A stretch of 42,889 nt of DNA from JANYCG01 sp031392945. Lineage in GTDB: Bacteria > Pseudomonadota > Gammaproteobacteria > Burkholderiales > Burkholderiaceae_C. The notes beneath the pieces were generated by a model. The model worked only from the letters and a program-made list of their open reading frames with translations, made no database searches and was not told the origin of the DNA. The stretch is taken from contig JANMVT010000222.1 in NCBI GenBank assembly GCA_031392945.1, forward strand, positions 1 to 42,889, written 5' to 3'. Numbering within the stretch: position 1 is the first letter of the stretch; each line of letters starts with the position of its first letter. The translations under genes and the position numbers were made by a program. Shown one piece after another: positions 40,666 through 42,889 of this stretch.

Positions 40666-42889
40666 TCAGGCCGACAGGGCTTCGAGCAGCTCGGTTTCAA
40701 TCTCGATCTGCGCCCTGTTCTGTTGCAACTCGGGCCCGTCGATCAAAAAGCTGTCGTCCACGCGCTCGCCCAGGGTGGCGATTTTTGCCAGTTGCAGATT
40801 GATGCGGTGTTTGGCCAGCACGCGGGCCACGCTGTAAAGCAGGCCAACCCGGTCACTGGCCGAGATGCTGAGCAGCCAGCGCTGGGCTTTTTCATCCGGG
40901 CGCAGCGTGACGCGCGGCGTGATGGGAAAACTCTTGACCCGCCTTGAGACGCGGCCCTTGCCGGGCGGCGGCAGCGGGCCGCTTTTGGTGATTGTCAGCG
41001 CCAAATCGTGCTCCAGCATGCTGGTGACTTCGCGGTATTCCTCGGGCGGGGCGGAGGTGATGATCTGGAAGGTGTCCAGCGCATGGCCGTTTTTGGCGGT
41101 GTGGATGCGCGCATCGAGAATGCTGAAGCCGTTCTGGTCGAAATAGCCGCAGATTCGGGCGAACAGATCCGCCTGGTCAGGCGTGTACACCAGCACCTGC
41201 AGGCCTTCGCCCACGGGGGAGCGCCGGGCCCGCACGATGGGTTTGGGCGAGCCGACAAAACGCGATAGCTGCTTGGTGTGCCAGGCGATGTCCCCCGCGT
41301 CGTGGCGCATGAAATACCCTACGTCCAGCGTGTCCCACAGCGGCTTGTGCGCTTCAAACGGCAGGGTGTACAGCGCGACCATCACCAAAGCTTCGCGTTT
41401 GCGCGCCTCCACCTCGGCCTGCGCGTCGGGCGCCCGTCCGCCCAGCACGCGCAGGGTGTAGCGGTACAGGTCTTCGAGCAGTTTGCCTTTCCAGGCGTTC
41501 CAGACCTTGGGGCTGGTGCCGCGGATGTCCGCCACGGTAAGCAGGTACAGGGCCGTCAGGTAGCGCTCGGTGCCAACGCGTTTGGCAAAGGCCGCGATCA
41601 CATCGGGGTCGCTCAGGTCCGACTTTTGCGCGATGCGGCTCATGCTCAAATGTTCGCGCACCAGAAATTCGATGAGCTGGGTGTCTTCTTTCTCGATGCC
41701 GTGCTGCTTGCAAAAGCGCCGCGCATCGGCCGTTCCAAGTTCGGAGTGGTCGCCGCCGCGCCCTTTGGCGATGTCGTGGAACAGCGAAGCGGCGTACAGG
41801 ATGTAGGGCTTGTCCCAGCCTGCGGCCAGTTGCGAGCAAAACGGGTATTCGTGCGCATGTTCGGCCAGAAAAAAGCGCCGTATGTTGCGCAGCACCATCA
41901 GAATGTGCTGGTCCACCGTGTAGACGTGGAACAGGTCGTGCTGCATCTGCCCCACGATCCGCCGGAAAACCCACAGGTAGCGCCCCAGCACCGAGGTCTG
42001 GTTCATCAGGCGCATGGCGTGGGTGATGCCGTCGTGCTCCATCAGGATCTGCTTGAACGTGGCCCGGTTGACCGGATCGTTGCGGAACTTGCCGTCCATC
42101 AGGCTACGTGCGTTGTACAGCGCGCGCAGGGTGCGGGCAGACAGGCCCTTGACCCCCACCGTAGTCTGGTAGACCAGAAAAGTCTCCAGAATGGCGTGGG
42201 GATTGCGCTGGTAAAGGTCGTCGCTGGCGACCTCGATCATGCCGGCCTTGTCGGCAAACCGCTCGTTGATCGGCCTGGGCTTGTGGGCGGAGGGGTTAAG
42301 CCGCTCCTCGATGTTCATCAGCAAAATCTGATTGAGCTGGGTCACAGCTTTGGCCGCCCAGTAATAGCGGCGCATCAAGGCTTCGCTCGATCGAACCGGC
42401 AATTTGGAGCCGTCTGCGGCTTCTGAGGCATAGCCGAATGAATCCGCCACTGCGGTTTGCAGGTCAAACACCAGGCGGTCTTCGCGCCGGCCCGAAATCA
42501 GGTGCAAACGCGCGCGGATCAGGCGCAGCAAGGACTCGTTGCGCTTGATCTGCTTGACCTCAAACGGCGTGGCCAGGCCATTCCTGGCGAGTTCGTCCCA
42601 GTTCTTGCCAAACCCGGCGGCCTTGGCGACCCAGAGGATGATCTGCAGATCGCGCAGGCCGCCGGGCGATTCTTTGCAGTTGGGTTCGAGCGAATAAGGC
42701 GTGTCTTCAAATTTGTTGTGGCGCTGGCGCATTTCCAGCGTTTTGGCGACAAAAAAGGCTTTGGGATCCAGCGCGGCGGCAAACTGGCGCTGGAACTGCG
42801 CGAACAGGCCGGCGTCACCGATGACCAGGCGCGATTCGAGCAGCGAGGTTTGAACGGTCACGTCTTTTTCGGACTCCGCCAGGCATTCC
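40666..42889 (-). CDS. glnD: PII uridylyltransferase/uridylyl-removing enzyme GlnD, N-terminus cut off
   Basis: GlnD adds UMP to PII proteins under nitrogen limitation and removes it when glutamine is high. The open frame runs off the window end, so about the first 120-130 residues, including the nucleotidyltransferase active site, are missing. The visible part (about 740 residues) has the end of the transferase domain (KFEDTPYSLEPNCKESPGGL). The HD phosphohydrolase domain for UMP removal follows (LFHDIAKGRGGDHSELG), then two C-terminal ACT domains that sense glutamine (VLVYTPDQADLFARICGYFD and LLSISASDRVGLLYSVARVL). It is convergent with the hydrolase gene, with adjacent stops. glnD is commonly near map and rpsB, which would lie beyond the window edge. 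Confidence 0.96.
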   Translation of the reverse strand, partial: ECLAESEKDVTVQTSLLESRLVIGDAGLFAQFQRQFAAALDPKAFFVAKTLEMRQRHNKFEDTPYSLEPNCKESPGGLRDLQIILWVAKAAGFGKNWDELARNGLATPFEVKQIKRNESLLRLIRARLHLISGRREDRLVFDLQTAVADSFGYASEAADGSKLPVRSSEALMRRYYWAAKAVTQLNQILLMNIEERLNPSAHKPRPINERFADKAGMIEVASDDLYQRNPHAILETFLVYQTTVGVKGLSARTLRALYNARSLMDGKFRNDPVNRATFKQILMEHDGITHAMRLMNQTSVLGRYLWVFRRIVGQMQHDLFHVYTVDQHILMVLRNIRRFFLAEHAHEYPFCSQLAAGWDKPYILYAASLFHDIAKGRGGDHSELGTADARRFCKQHGIEKEDTQLIEFLVREHLSMSRIAQKSDLSDPDVIAAFAKRVGTERYLTALYLLTVADIRGTSPKVWNAWKGKLLEDLYRYTLRVLGGRAPDAQAEVEARKREALVMVALYTLPFEAHKPLWDTLDVGYFMRHDAGDIAWHTKQLSRFVGSPKPIVRARRSPVGEGLQVLVYTPDQADLFARICGYFDQNGFSILDARIHTAKNGHALDTFQIITSAPPEEYREVTSMLEHDLALTITKSGPLPPPGKGRVSRRVKSFPITPRVTLRPDEKAQRWLLSISASDRVGLLYSVARVLAKHRINLQLAKIATLGERVDDSFLIDGPELQQNRAQIEIETELLEALSA

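Overview
The window looks like core chromosome of a GC-rich betaproteobacterium of the order Burkholderiales, most likely Comamonadaceae (a Polaromonas/Rhodoferax/Acidovorax-type organism). This is inferred from gene content, protein style and gene order: purD-hemF-nadD-rsfS-rlmH-maf-rng, dapC-dapD-pilU-dapE-prmB and smc-zipA-ligA-def. I see no transposase, integrase, phage gene, CRISPR array, rRNA or replication origin. Almost all the DNA is coding and no gene-free stretch exceeds about 300 bases. The longest non-protein interval, 22199-22548, holds two tRNA-Lys genes.

Layout. (1) 26-8604: a HerA/YjgR-type ATPase on the minus strand, then a tightly packed plus-strand housekeeping run: YebC regulator, purD (purines), hemF (haem), nadD (NAD), rsfS (ribosome silencing), rlmH (23S rRNA methylation), maf (nucleotide house-cleaning) and rng (RNase G). 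Several of these genes overlap by ATGA and are probably translationally coupled. (2) 8609-17578: an envelope-polysaccharide locus made of two converging groups. The plus-strand group is two family-4 glycosyltransferases and an O-antigen-ligase-like membrane protein. The minus-strand group is a WaaE/KdtX-like glycosyltransferase, an MsbA-like ABC exporter, a polysaccharide deacetylase and a DUF6492-like protein. A divergent family-2 glycosyltransferase follows. The locus probably builds, flips and finishes lipopolysaccharide or a related glycan. (3) 17586-20264: tolB-pal-cpoB, the periplasmic and outer-membrane half of the Tol-Pal cell-constriction system, without tolQRA next to it. (4) 20296-22198: a YeeE/YedE-type sulfur-compound transporter and TcdA (tRNA ct6A cyclisation). 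(5) 22302-22537: tRNA-Lys(UUU) and tRNA-Lys(CUU) separated by a strong hairpin terminator. (6) 22549-30412, minus strand: dapC-dapD-pilU-dapE-prmB-yheS, lysine/diaminopimelate synthesis with a pilus-retraction ATPase, a ribosomal-protein methyltransferase and an ABC-F factor. (7) 30459-32198: a 51-residue cysteine-rich protein, a SAM methyltransferase and a PEP-mutase/isocitrate-lyase-like enzyme. (8) 32381-39647: smc-zipA-ligA-def (chromosome segregation, division, DNA ligation, N-terminal deformylation). (9) 39718-42889: a secreted alpha/beta hydrolase, and the C-terminal part of glnD, which is cut by the window edge.

The main unexplained structure is a short dispersed DNA element of about 58-60 bp. 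It has a 17-bp left arm (GCTAY, seven variable bases, then usually RTAGC), a fixed 13-base spacer and a right arm around CCACAAGGGC with a T-rich end. I see five copies at 5084, 24655, 25548, 26768 and 31339, all reading the same way on the plus strand, plus three weaker left-arm-only matches. Three of the five copies lie inside the reading frames of nadD, prmB and dapE. In dapE the element coincides with an approximately 20-residue insertion relative to E. coli DapE as I remember it, which suggests that the element adds in-frame protein segments to essential genes.
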